From NCBI GenBank assembly GCA_024233085.1, contig JACKQC010000014.1, forward strand, positions 62,001 to 126,000: a stretch of 64,000 nucleotides of DNA. The letters run 5' to 3'. Below, piece after piece: positions 17,373-27,700 of this stretch (position 1 is the stretch's first letter; each line of letters opens with the position of its first letter). The position numbers and the translations under genes are program-made. Source of the stretch: Akkermansiaceae bacterium (GTDB taxonomy: Bacteria > Verrucomicrobiota > Verrucomicrobiia > Verrucomicrobiales > DEV007). The notes under the pieces were generated by a model. It saw only the letters and a list, made by a program, of their open reading frames with translations, ran no database searches and was not told the origin of the DNA.

Positions 17373-17581
17373 AACGCCAACGGCGTTTTGGATGGAAGCC
17401 CGGGGTTGGAACAACCCCGGGAAACCAAAGGCGATCGATGGCCAACCCTGAAAGGGTTGCGCCGGCTGTGGAAGACGCGACGATCGCGATTCGGCAACCC
17501 CTTCAGGGTTGGCGGCGCGTGAGTCATCGGTTCCCGGGGTTGTTCCAACCCCGGGCTTCCCCGCGCAATGCCCTTGGCATT
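17373..17581. repeat. Mirror-symmetric array of six hairpins between fbaA and ppk1
   Basis: Three small hairpins are followed by the same three in reverse order and orientation. They are a (17373-17387, AACGCC/GGCGTT), b (17399-17421, CCCGGGGTT/AACCCCGGG), c (17443-17459, CAACCCT/AGGGTTG), c' (17495-17513), b' (17533-17555) and a' (17567-17581). The b units are exact reverse complements over 30 bases (17394-17423 and 17531-17560). Distances between units are the same on both sides (26 and 22 bases), with the centre near 17477. This is the layout of a bacterial interspersed mosaic element built of paired REP-like units. It fills most of the 505-base gap, in which no gene is seen. Confidence 0.8.
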
Positions 17582-17627
17582 CGCCCAAATTCGGTTGGTT
17601 GACCTCCACTTTCATTCACACCCTTCG

Positions 17628-17658
17628 AACAGGGTTGCCTCGGTGAGGCAACCCTGTT
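17628..17658. terminator. AACAGGGTTG palindrome, copy 3 (perfect 14-bp stem)
   Basis: AACAGGGTTGCCTC at 17628-17641 pairs perfectly with GAGGCAACCCTGTT at 17645-17658 around a 3-base loop (GGT). TTGCTTTT follows, so this copy can work as an intrinsic terminator on the plus strand. It lies 107 bases before ppk1. The outer ten bases are the same as in the other copies, while the inner four have changed on both sides so that pairing is kept. Confidence 0.75.
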
Positions 17659-17765
17659 TGCTTTTCGCGGGCAATAGTTCACAACAAACGGGTGGCGAGG
17701 CGCCCGCTCCCTTGTAAAATCGGGCTTTCTCGCGGAGTCTGGTCCGTCGTTCCGCGCTTTCGCCG

Positions 17766-19817
17766 ATGAATATCCCCTTTCGCAGCAAAGAAATCAGTTG
17801 GCTTTCCTTCAACGCCCGGGTCCTCCAGGAGGGCACCGACCCGCGCGTCCCGCTGCTCGAGCGCATCAAGTTCCTCGGCATCTATTCCTCCAATCTGGAC
17901 GAATTCTTCCGGGTCCGGGTGGCGACACTGAAACGCCTGACGATGATCGGCGACCGGTGGAAGGAGATCGGCATTCCCGACCCGGTGGTGACACTACGCG
18001 AGGTGAACCGCCTCGTTGGCGAGCAGAGCCGGCAGTTCAACGAGGCCTACGCCGCCGCTCTCGCGGCGCTGCGAAAAGCCGGCGTCCACGTCGTCGACGA
18101 GTCCACCGTTCCCGCGGGCCAGCACGACTGGGTGCGCGACTATTTCCGCTCGAAGGTCAGCCCGCACATCATGCCCATCATGCTGAAGGCGGCCGAGGAT
18201 CTTCCGAAGCTGAAGGATCACCCCATGTACCTGGCCGTGCGCCTGACGAAATCCGCCAGCGGCGGCCGGCCGGCCCACGCCCTGATCGAGATTCCCGGCG
18301 ACCTGTCCCGGTTCGTGGTCCTGCCCAAATCGGGAAAATCCCATCTGGTGATGTATCTCGACGACATCATCCGTTTCGGGCTGCGGGACATCTTTGGCCA
18401 CCTTCCCTACGACACTTACGAGTCATACGCCATCAAGTTCACCCGCGACTCGGAGATCGAGTTCGACGACGATTTCACGGAGAGCTACTACGACCGCCTG
18501 GCCGAGGGGCTGAGAGCCCGGGAGGAGGGATTTCCCATCCGCGCCAACTACGACGCGGCATTCCCGAAGGCCTTCCTCAATCTGGTGCTGCGAAAGCTGA
18601 ACCTCGCGCGTTCGGACACCCTGTATCCCGGAGCCCGCTACCACAATCGCAAGGATCTCCTGAGTTTTCCCAGGCTCGGAAGCGACGAACTCCGCTATCC
18701 CAGGCCCGTTCCCGCCGTCAACAGGACACTCCGGAAACGCGAGGAAAAGGGATTCTTCACCATTCTGCGAAAGCGGGATGTGTTGCTGCACTTTCCCTAT
18801 CATCCCTTCCGGCATTTCATCGAGCTGCTCCGGGAGGCGAGCATCGATCCCCTCGTCCAGGAGATCAGCATGACCCAGTACCGGCTGGCGAAGAATTCCT
18901 GCGTCGCCAAGGCGCTGGTCGCCGCCGCCCGAAACGGGAAGGACGTCACCGTGCTGGTCGAGCCCCAGGCCCGCTTCGACGAGCAGGCAAATATCCACTG
19001 GGCAAACCTGTATCGCGACGCCCGGGTCCGGGTCGTGCTCGGCGTGCCCGGCCTGAAGGTCCACTCCAAGCTGCTGCTCATCACCCGGCGGGAACACGGC
19101 CAGAACCGGCATTACGTCGCGCTCGGCACCGGGAACTTCAACGAGGATACCGCCGAGATTTTCGCCGACCACCTGCTCCTGACAAGCCGCCCGGACTTTG
19201 GCGCCGACGTCGCGGAGATCTTCCGGTTCTTTCAGCACACCTATCGGCCGCCGGTGCTGAAGCATCTCGTCGCGGCGCCCTTCGGACTGCGGGATTTTAT
19301 CCGGGAAAATATTCATCGCGAGATCGCCGCCGCCAAGGCGGGCCGGGAGGCCGCCATTTCCATCAAGCTGAACAATCTCTCCGATGTGGAAGCCATCGAG
19401 CTGCTCTACCAGGCGGCCGACGCCGGTGTCCGCGTGCGGTTGATCGTGCGCGGCATGTTTTCCCTCATCACCGGGCCCGAGGGACCCGGCGGCAGGATCG
19501 AGGCCATCGGCATCGTGGACAAATACCTGGAGCATTCGCGGATGCTGATCTTCCACAACGGCGGCAAGCCCGAGGTTTACCTGTCGTCGGCCGATTTCCT
19601 GCCGCGAAACTTCGACACCCGGGTCGAAACCGTATTCCCGGTGCTCGAGCCCAGGTTCCAGCGCCAGCTCATCGATTATTTCGAGATTCAATGGCGCGAC
19701 AACCAGAAGGCGCGTTTGCTCGACCCTTCCCTCTCCAACGAGTATCGCCAGCCAAAAAAAGGCGAGGCCCGCGTGCGCAGTCAGGACGAGATTGCGGACT
19801 ATCTGCGCGGGCTATAG
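17766..19817 (+). CDS. ppk1: Polyphosphate kinase 1
   Basis: A 683-residue enzyme that makes polyphosphate from ATP, reversibly, at the inner membrane or in the cytoplasm. The four-domain family layout is seen: N-terminal helical domain with ISWLSFNARV and YSSNLDEFF, head domain, and the two phospholipase-D-like C domains. His433 (KVHSK) is the autophosphorylated residue and His590 (EHSRMLIFHNGG) the second catalytic His; both match the spacing in the E. coli enzyme. Length is normal. No exopolyphosphatase gene is adjacent, unlike in many bacteria. An EF-hand gene follows on the other strand. Confidence 0.95.
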   Translation: MNIPFRSKEISWLSFNARVLQEGTDPRVPLLERIKFLGIYSSNLDEFFRVRVATLKRLTMIGDRWKEIGIPDPVVTLREVNRLVGEQSRQFNEAYAAALAALRKAGVHVVDESTVPAGQHDWVRDYFRSKVSPHIMPIMLKAAEDLPKLKDHPMYLAVRLTKSASGGRPAHALIEIPGDLSRFVVLPKSGKSHLVMYLDDIIRFGLRDIFGHLPYDTYESYAIKFTRDSEIEFDDDFTESYYDRLAEGLRAREEGFPIRANYDAAFPKAFLNLVLRKLNLARSDTLYPGARYHNRKDLLSFPRLGSDELRYPRPVPAVNRTLRKREEKGFFTILRKRDVLLHFPYHPFRHFIELLREASIDPLVQEISMTQYRLAKNSCVAKALVAAARNGKDVTVLVEPQARFDEQANIHWANLYRDARVRVVLGVPGLKVHSKLLLITRREHGQNRHYVALGTGNFNEDTAEIFADHLLLTSRPDFGADVAEIFRFFQHTYRPPVLKHLVAAPFGLRDFIRENIHREIAAAKAGREAAISIKLNNLSDVEAIELLYQAADAGVRVRLIVRGMFSLITGPEGPGGRIEAIGIVDKYLEHSRMLIFHNGGKPEVYLSSADFLPRNFDTRVETVFPVLEPRFQRQLIDYFEIQWRDNQKARLLDPSLSNEYRQPKKGEARVRSQDEIADYLRGL

Positions 19818-19979
19818 CGCGCGGGCGTCGGAGGGTTGATCCGGTGGGTTCCCACGGGACAGCTTGAGGCGATTGGGCTCCCGATCCGGACGAAAACGCC
19901 CGGTCAACGGCTCGCTCCCGCGGTAAGAGCTGTTTCTTTAAAGATTTTTAAAGATTCTCCCGAACGCCCCCTTCTCCGC

Positions 19980-20477
19980 TCATTGGCCCGCGCTGGTGCC
20001 CACCCGCGTGTTCCGGGCGAGCCATTCGTCGACGGAGACCTGGCCGTCGTGGTTTTTGTCGGCGCGCTGGAGGACCAGCCACTGGCGTTCGCCCGCTTCG
20101 TTGGCCGAAATCGTGCCGTTGCCGTCGGTGTCGAAGCGGGACACGAAACTGGCCACCGCCTCGCGCGTGACCGGCAGGGGCGAGCTGGCCACCACCGTCA
20201 CCCGGCTCTTGCGGCGCGCCTCGCGATGCTCGGCCTCGTCGAGGGCGCCGTTGCCGTCGGTGTCGAAGCGCTCGATAAAATCGGCTTCCATGGTCTCGCG
20301 TTCGGTCGCCGAAAAGACGCCGTCTCCGTCCGCGTCGTAGCGGGTCAGGGCGTTGTCCAGCACGGTCTAGGCGGGCGTCGCGGCTGAGGTGCCGCCATCC
20401 CCGGCGTCGCCGCAGGCGGTTAGAAACGCGGCCGCGAGCGCGGTGGCGACGGGGACGATGCAAATTCCGGTTTTCAT
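19980..20477 (-). pseudogene. EF-hand lipoprotein gene interrupted by an in-frame TAG
   Basis: Read from ATG 20477, the frame encodes a lipoprotein signal peptide (MKTGICIVPVATALAAAFL) with lipobox LTAC and a short Gly/Ser/Ala linker. It meets TAG at codon 37 (20367-20369) and continues in the same frame with four EF-hand-like loops: DADGDGVFSATE, DTDGNGALDEAE, DTDGNGTISANE and DKNHDGQVSVDE. The stop is at 19980. With the TAG read through, the product would be a 165-residue calcium-binding lipoprotein. As it stands, only a 36-residue leader or an unexported protein from GTG 20363 can be made. Nonsense mutation, base-call error and suppression are all possible. Confidence 0.7.
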
Positions 20478-20706
20478 TTTTTTATCCAGACTCTTGGGTT
20501 CTCGGTTCGTGGCCTTTTGTCAAAACCGGGCGAGGATGTCCAGCCAAAAAACGAAAAAAATCGCCGAGCCGCGCGCGCCAAAAAATTTTTCTGTTTTCCC
20601 GAATTTTTTTCTTGATGGACAGTTTCGAAATCTCCAAGCGGGTCATGTGACGGGTAAATTTGACCCTTCGGCTGTGCCTGGACGAACCCACGACATCGGA
20701 ATCGAA

Positions 20707-23700
20707 ATGAGCGCGAACCCTTCCCCGGCCCCGTCATTTGCCTCCGAAAAACCGCGCTCGATTTTCGGGGTTTTCGCGCTGCTCGCCCTGCTGGCGATGG
20801 CCCTCCCGCTGCGGGCGGTCGACTACGACGGGGACACCATCGACGACGACGATCCGTACTCCTACGACACCGACGGGGACGGATACTCGGACGGGGAGGA
20901 AAGCGATTATGGCACCGATCCGATGGACTCGATGAGTTATCCGGGCTCGGACGATCCGACCTATTACTACGACGATCCCTACTCGATGGATTCGGACGGG
21001 GACGGTTTTTCGGACGGAACGGAGTCGGAATCCGGCACCGATCCCTATGACGCCAGCAGCTACCCGGGCTCCGATCCCTACCTGACGGACTCGGATGGAG
21101 ACGGCTACTCCGACGGCGAGGAAGCCGACGCCGGGACCGACGCCTACGATTCGTCGAGTTATCCGGGCGGCGGGTCCATGGACTCGGACGGCGACGGGTA
21201 TTCTGACGACGAGGAAAACTCCTATGGCTCAGACCCTTACGATTCAAGCAGCTATCCCGGCGGCGATCCGGGAGGCGATCCTGGAGGCGGCAATGGAAGT
21301 CTGGACGACGACGGCGATGGATTGACCAACGACGAGGAGGCCAGCCTCGGCACCAACCCGAACATTTCAGACACCGACGGCGACGGGCTCACCGACTACG
21401 CGGAGGTCAACGGGGTGTCGGTGTGGTATGAAGATCCCTCGACCTACACCTACTACGAGCAGACGTATTTCACGGATCCGAACAGCGCGGACAGCGACGG
21501 CGATCTGCTGCCGGATGGCTGGGAAATCGACAACGGCTACGATCCGTCCTACAACGGCGACGGGCTCTACGACGACGACAATGACGGGCTCACCGTCGGG
21601 CAGGAAATCACCGTGTATCAGACCGATCCGGCGAAGCGCGACACGGACGGCGACGGCGAGTCCGACGGTTACGAGGTGTCGCAGGGCACCGATCCGCTCG
21701 ATGAGTTCAGCCGCACCTCGCTCGACAGCGACGGCGACCTGATGAGCGACGATTGGGAGTCGGCCCACGCGCTCGATCCGAACGACCCGGCCGACGCGAC
21801 GGGCGATCCGGACGCGGATCTGCTTAGTAACTACCGCGAGTACACGCTCGACACCGATCCGCACGACGCCGACAGCGACGGCGACGGATACGGCGACGGC
21901 CTGGAATGGCTGAACGGCTTCAATCCGAAGAACGCCGGCGACGCCTACAACGACTCGGACTGGGACGGCATGCCCGATCTCTGGGAGCTGGCGCACGGGC
22001 TGAGCCCCTTCGACAGTTCGGACGGGTACAACGACAACGACGGCGACGGGCTTTACAACGTCGACGAATACAACGCCGGCTACGATCCGAACGATTCGGA
22101 CAGCAACGACGACGGGATTTCCGATTACGAGGATTTGTTCGGCAACGGGGGCGGCGACCCGGGAGGCGGCGGGGATTCCGGCGGTGGTGGTGGCGATCCC
22201 ACCACGACCGACAGCGACGGCGACGGCCTCTACGACGCGGACGAGGGGACCCACGGGACCGATCCCTACAATGCCGACACCGACGGCGACAACTTGTCCG
22301 ATTACGACGAGATCAACAATTACGGCACCAGCCCGACCAACGCCGACACGGACGGCGACGGGCTTTCCGACACCATGGAAACCCAGGAGGTCCAGGTTTA
22401 CGCGGACTTTGGAGACGGCGTCTACAGTTATCGATTTTACACGCTCGACCCGCTTTCGGCCGACACGGACCAGGACGGGTTGCCCGATCCCTTCGAGCTG
22501 GCCAACCTGTTCGACCCGACCGACCCCGCCGACGGCCAGGGCGACGCCGACAGCGACGGCTTGAGCAACGGCGACGAGGTCTCCACCTACCTCACCACCT
22601 GGAACGATCCGGACACCGACGGCGACGGGGAGGACGACGGCTACGAAGTCGCTCATGGCACCGATCCGCTCGACCCGGCCAGCAAGAGCCTTCAGGACGC
22701 CGACAACGACCTGATCGCCGACGACTGGGAAGTCACCCATCAGCTCGACCCGAACGATCCCTCCGACGCGAGTCTCGATCCGGACGACGATGGCCTGACC
22801 AATCTCGAGGAGTTCCAGGCGGGTTCCCTCCCCGGCGTCAAGGACAGCGACGGAGACGGCTACGGGGACGGTTTCGAAGTGCTGCACGGCAAGAACCCGA
22901 TGCTGGCCGCCGACGCCCTCGACGACGGGGACCAAGACGGCATGCCCGATCTCTGGGAATGGAAACACGGGCTCAACGTCGCCTTCGACGATTCGGAGGG
23001 CGATCTCGACGGCGACGAACTGCTCAACGGCGACGAGTTCGCCCTCGAGACCGACCCGACCGACAACGACACCGACGACGACGGGCGCACCGACGGCGAC
23101 GAGCATTTCGTGGCGGTGCTGCCGCTCGATCCGGCGGACCCGGACGCGGCCCGGTTCACCGATCCGCTCGACCCGGACAGTGACGACGATGGCCTGCCCG
23201 ACGGCTACGAGCTGATCGAGGGCTTCAATCCGCTGATCGCCGCCGACGGCCAGGCCGACCACGACGGCGACACCCTGGCCACCGGCGTCGAGTATGCCGT
23301 GCATCACACCGACTGGCGCCGCCGGGACACCGACGAGGACGGCGAGGACGACAATTACGAACTCGCCCAGGGCACCGATCCCACCGACATCCTCAGCCGC
23401 ACCTCGCTCGACAGCGACGGCGACCACATGAGCGACGACTGGGAAACGGCCCACGCGCTCGATCCGCAGGTCGACGACGGCGACGAGGACCCGGACCTCG
23501 ACCTGCTCACCAATTACCGCGAGTATTTGTGGGAAACCGATCCCCACGATCCCGACAGCGACCACGACGGCTACGCCGACGGTTTCGAGCGCACCCACGG
23601 TTTCGACCCGTCCTCGGCCGCCGACGCCACCCTCGATACCGATGGGGACAATCTCCCCGACCTGTGGGAGCTGACCCACGGGCTCGACCCGGACAATCCC

Positions 23701-24792
23701 GCCGACGCCGCAGGCAATGCCGACGGCGATTCGTTGACCAACGCGCAGGAATTCAACGCCGGCACCAACCCGCTCCTGGCCGACACCGACGGCGACGGGG
23801 ACAACGACGACGTCGAACTCGCCAACGAGACCAACCCGCTCGACCGCCACGACTACACGCTGGTGGACACCGACAACGACGGCCTGCACGACGCCTGGGA
23901 GGCGGCGCAGGGCCTGAATGTCGGCGTCAACGACGCGGACGACGACCTCGACGACGACGGCCTGAGCAACGCCCAGGAATTCGCCGCCGGCACCAGCGCC
24001 TCCAGCGCCGACACCGACGGCGACGGCTATTCGGACAGCTTCGAACTCGCGCAAGGCTACGACCCGCTCTCCGCGGCGGATGCCCTGCTCGATTTCGACC
24101 AGGACGGCATGACCGATCTCTGGGAACTGGCGCATGGTTTGAATCCAAACAATGCGAGTGATGCCGCCGGAGATGTCGACCATGACGGGGTGAGCAATCA
24201 CGACGAATTCCTCGCGGGTACGAACCCGTTGATTGCGCCGGCGGGAGACGGAGGCACGGGCTCGACCGATCAGGGGGGCGGGAATGGCGGGACGGATGGC
24301 CTTCCAGATCAGGACATGGACGGTATGCCCGATTCATGGGAGACCGATCATGCGCTCAATCCGGAGGATCCCGCGGATTCCGCCCGCGACTTTGACTATG
24401 ATCGCTTGTCAAACCTTGACGAATACCGGCTTGGCAAGGAACCCAACACGGATTGGATTCACGTTCCCGTAGAAGGCGGGTTGCCGTATATCAGCTACCA
24501 GTTTTCCGATCTGTACACCGACAGCGGAAGGAGGCTCTTCGATCTCAACGATTTGGGAGAGGTGGCGACCATCAAGACCGGCTCCCAAAGCGGCCAGTTC
24601 AGTTTATGGATTTGGGACAAGGGCGACTGGATAGATGGCGAATGGGGGGGGGCGGTGGACCGAAGCGGCGGCGATGGGGGCCATTTCTCCCGGCTGGTCG
24701 CCCGTGGCGGTTCGAATCAACAATATGGGAATGGCGGCGGGCGCGTTTCTTCGCAAGGAGAACGTCAACGGTGTCATCCGTGTTTATGGTGA
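20707..24792 (+). CDS. N-terminal part of giant TSP3-repeat surface protein (frameshifted at poly-G)
   Basis: ATG 20707 opens a signal peptide (about residues 14-36, FGVFALLALLAMALPLRA). More than a thousand residues of thrombospondin type 3-like calcium-binding repeats follow, of the form DSDGDGYSDGEE..GTDP, with Gly-rich spacers near 21270 and 22150. Three supermodules of about 240-320 residues are seen. From about 24450 a different domain begins (VPVEGGLPYISYQFSDLY, DLNDLGEVATI), resembling HAF-type extracellular repeats. The frame changes at nine G's (24644-24652). Removing one G fuses it to the next frame, giving about 2,741 residues in all. The in-frame tail after 24652 has no domain-like sequence. 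Likely exported, very acidic and calcium-binding. Confidence 0.75.
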   Translation: MSANPSPAPSFASEKPRSIFGVFALLALLAMALPLRAVDYDGDTIDDDDPYSYDTDGDGYSDGEESDYGTDPMDSMSYPGSDDPTYYYDDPYSMDSDGDGFSDGTESESGTDPYDASSYPGSDPYLTDSDGDGYSDGEEADAGTDAYDSSSYPGGGSMDSDGDGYSDDEENSYGSDPYDSSSYPGGDPGGDPGGGNGSLDDDGDGLTNDEEASLGTNPNISDTDGDGLTDYAEVNGVSVWYEDPSTYTYYEQTYFTDPNSADSDGDLLPDGWEIDNGYDPSYNGDGLYDDDNDGLTVGQEITVYQTDPAKRDTDGDGESDGYEVSQGTDPLDEFSRTSLDSDGDLMSDDWESAHALDPNDPADATGDPDADLLSNYREYTLDTDPHDADSDGDGYGDGLEWLNGFNPKNAGDAYNDSDWDGMPDLWELAHGLSPFDSSDGYNDNDGDGLYNVDEYNAGYDPNDSDSNDDGISDYEDLFGNGGGDPGGGGDSGGGGGDPTTTDSDGDGLYDADEGTHGTDPYNADTDGDNLSDYDEINNYGTSPTNADTDGDGLSDTMETQEVQVYADFGDGVYSYRFYTLDPLSADTDQDGLPDPFELANLFDPTDPADGQGDADSDGLSNGDEVSTYLTTWNDPDTDGDGEDDGYEVAHGTDPLDPASKSLQDADNDLIADDWEVTHQLDPNDPSDASLDPDDDGLTNLEEFQAGSLPGVKDSDGDGYGDGFEVLHGKNPMLAADALDDGDQDGMPDLWEWKHGLNVAFDDSEGDLDGDELLNGDEFALETDPTDNDTDDDGRTDGDEHFVAVLPLDPADPDAARFTDPLDPDSDDDGLPDGYELIEGFNPLIAADGQADHDGDTLATGVEYAVHHTDWRRRDTDEDGEDDNYELAQGTDPTDILSRTSLDSDGDHMSDDWETAHALDPQVDDGDEDPDLDLLTNYREYLWETDPHDPDSDHDGYADGFERTHGFDPSSAADATLDTDGDNLPDLWELTHGLDPDNPADAAGNADGDSLTNAQEFNAGTNPLLADTDGDGDNDDVELANETNPLDRHDYTLVDTDNDGLHDAWEAAQGLNVGVNDADDDLDDDGLSNAQEFAAGTSASSADTDGDGYSDSFELAQGYDPLSAADALLDFDQDGMTDLWELAHGLNPNNASDAAGDVDHDGVSNHDEFLAGTNPLIAPAGDGGTGSTDQGGGNGGTDGLPDQDMDGMPDSWETDHALNPEDPADSARDFDYDRLSNLDEYRLGKEPNTDWIHVPVEGGLPYISYQFSDLYTDSGRRLFDLNDLGEVATIKTGSQSGQFSLWIWDKGDWIDGEWGGAVDRSGGDGGHFSRLVARGGSNQQYGNGGGRVSSQGERQRCHPCLW
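21370..23760 (+). repeat. Three higher-order TSP3 supermodules inside one gene
   Basis: Beyond the short 12-30 residue repeats, a longer block recurs three times, beginning near 21370, 22345 and 23068. Each runs DTDGDGL-type opening, a variable insert, an LPDGWE or LPDPFE strand, RDTDGDGESDGYEV..GTDPLD, then MSDDWE..ALDPNDP, and GDGYGDG..NAGDA, ending in MPDLWELAHGL. The spacing between block starts is about 975 and 723 bases. This points to growth by duplication of whole blocks rather than of single repeats. Confidence 0.6.
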
Positions 24793-27700
24793 AGTCCGAG
24801 TGATTGGCTCGGATGGAGTTCTCCAATCGATAGGATCGGATTCAGGCTGGGGAGTTGTTGACCGTCTTGAGATCACGGATTCCGGGTACGTCGGCGGCCG
24901 CTACATGGACACGGACGACGGCAACCGGTGGAAGGGGTTCCGCTGGCGAAACGGCGAATTGACCCTGCTTCAAGGAAACTGGAATCTCGATTTTCGCGGC
25001 ATTGACGAAGCGGGGACGGTCGCGGCGGCCGGCAACGGTGTGTTTCGGGAAGGAACGTGGGTTTCTCAGAACGATGCGGCAATGGGCATCAGCCGACACG
25101 GGCGGATATTCAACGAGCCGCCGACGGCGGCGCAGCAATTGGGTTTGTGGGACATGAATCCGCTTTCCGGGGCATACTCCTACATCATTGACGACCACGA
25201 AGACTCCATCGTGGGAGTGAACCCTTCTTTCGACTATTCAGGCGGGAATTTCTGGCCCGATTGGGTCGACGAAAACGGACTGTCGCCTGGAAGTTCCTAT
25301 ATAGACTGGCTTGGCGAGGAATTTCTCGTGGCGGATCCGACGGGGCAAACGCTTCATTCGCAGGGCGCGTTGTTTCCGAGAGTTCCCATCATCGGAGGAA
25401 TGAACGACCTGGGCGACGTTGCCGGCTGGTTCAGCGAGCGTGACAGTTATTATTACGATAATCTTGGGTTTCTTGTTTCCGAGGGATTCCTCTGGAGGCA
25501 GGGGGCGTTTTCCCTGATGGGCGGGCTGGATGCGTTTTCGAAATTCTGGCGAGTTTCAAACTCGGGGCACATTCTGGCGCAGGCGTATGCGATTGTCGAA
25601 GACCAGGAAGGCTACGACAGCGACGGCGACGGGCTTGACGACTCCTGGAACGGTTTGGGGACTTTTTCGGCGCAGTCCACTTGGGGACTGCTCCTGCCCG
25701 ACAACGACTCGAATCACAACGGGTTGCCAGATGATTGGGAGGAACAGCATCCCGTTTCGGGTCCGGATACCGACGGGGATGGCGATGGCCTGACCGCGCT
25801 TCAGGAATACGCGCTTTTCACCGATCCCAACCTGGCCGACACCGATGGCGATCTGCTCACGGACTTGGAGGAGATTTCGACGGGGCTTGACGCGGCCGTT
25901 TACGAAAAAGACCACGATAACGACGGCCTGGACGACGCTTGGGAGAGGCTGCACTTCGGCGATCTGAATGAAACTCCGACCGGCGATTTCGATTCGGACG
26001 GCCTGGTCAATCAATTGGAATTTCTTCATGGAACCGATCCCACATTGTCGGACAGCGATGCCGATCAATTGAGCGACAAAGACGAGGTTTTTGTGACACT
26101 GACAGATCCCAACGATCCCGATTCGGACGATGATGAATTGACCGACGGCGCCGAAGTCAATCTGCATCACACCAATCCGAACATGGCCGACTCGGATTCG
26201 GATGGCCTGAGCGACAAAGTCGAAATCGAGATCGCCACCAATCCTCTCGCCACCGATTCCGACTGGGACGGCCTTTCGGATGCCGATGAGCATTTCTCTT
26301 TGGCGACCGATCCGCTCGACAGCGATACGGACGACGACCAGTTGTCCGATGGAGTCGAAACCCTTGTTTATGGGACGAATCCAACCCTGGCGGATTCGGA
26401 TGGGGACGGACAGTCCGATCCCTGGGAAATCTTTCGAGGCACGGACCCGAACGATTCCGAAAGTGTTTGGAATGCGACCGCTCCCGCTTCGGGCGGCGAC
26501 AGCGACGGGGACGGCATGCCGGACGATTGGGAGATTGCGATGGGGCTTGACCCCGCGAATCCCGCCGATGCCGATGGTGACAGCGACCGAGATCGAATCT
26601 CGAATCTGGACGAATTCCGGCAGCAAACGGAATCGCGCCCGGTTTTCAGGACGGTGACGGATTTGTCGGGACTGTATGCCTACAACGAACTGGGCCAGAT
26701 CGGGGAAGTCGTTTCTTCCGGCGACGGAGCGGGGCGCCGTATCCGGGTGTTTCGAGGCGGCGTCTGGGTGGATGCCGGCGCCTATGGCGACGGCGCTTCC
26801 AACGGAGGCAATGGGGCGCTCTTGATCGACAATTTTGGAACCATCATCACCCGAAGAGTCGTCGACGGCTTGGCACAAGTGGTCGGCGTGTCGAATCAAG
26901 GAGTGCGTCCCTACGGGGTTGGAGATTCTCGCGATCCGATTCCGGGGGCGATTCCGGTTGGCGTCACCCAGCGAGGCCAACTTTACGGGTATTCCTCGGC
27001 GGCGGGAGCCGGCGGGCTGGTTCCGTTTCTGGCCGAACCCGACGGATCGGCCGAGATCCTCGCCGCTCCCGCCGGCGGTGGCGCCTCGAACCTTCGAGTC
27101 AGCCGGCGCGGCGGGTTCCTTTCGATCGAAAATGTCTCCGGGGTTCATTGGTACCATGCGGGCGGGTGGGAAACGGCGTCCCCAACTCCGGTCGCGGTGT
27201 CCGCGATCAATGAATTGGGCAAAGCCGTCGGTTCCCGGGCGACCAGCTTCGGCGACCAGGCGCTCATGATCGAGTCCGCCCGCGTGCGAACCCTCGGGGA
27301 TGTTATTTTCGGTCAGCCCGATCCGAGCGGATATATCGAGGAGTCGGAATTGGCGATGCGGGAGTTGCTCGACGGAACACCGGTCCACAGCTTGAATGAA
27401 TTCGACTGGATCGGGAATGAATTCGGGAGGATTCAGGCGAAACTGAACGGAACGATCTTTCAAATTCCCGGTGAAAGCGGCCTCGACCCGCGGGCGAACG
27501 CCCAGAACTCTCTGGGTGACGCTTCCGGGGAAATGGGCGATCCCTCCGGATTGCCGCCTCAGGATGGAGAGACCGCGCCTCCGGCTCAAGCGTTTCTCTG
27601 GTTGGACGGGAAAATCGTCGGCGAAGATCTCCCCGGCGTCTCCGCTCGCGATCTGAACGATGGCGGTTATTTCGTCCTGATTCCACCAACGCCGCTCCCG

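Noticed and set aside
20652..20666. GGGTAAATTTGACCC, a near palindrome 40 bases before the TSP3 start
   Set aside because: It could be an operator, but it has a mismatch, occurs once, and no regulator gene is nearby.
21367..24201. A 944-codon minus-strand frame opposite the TSP3 repeats
   Set aside because: Its Val/Gly/Ile pattern is simply the reverse reading of GAC/GGC-rich repeats.
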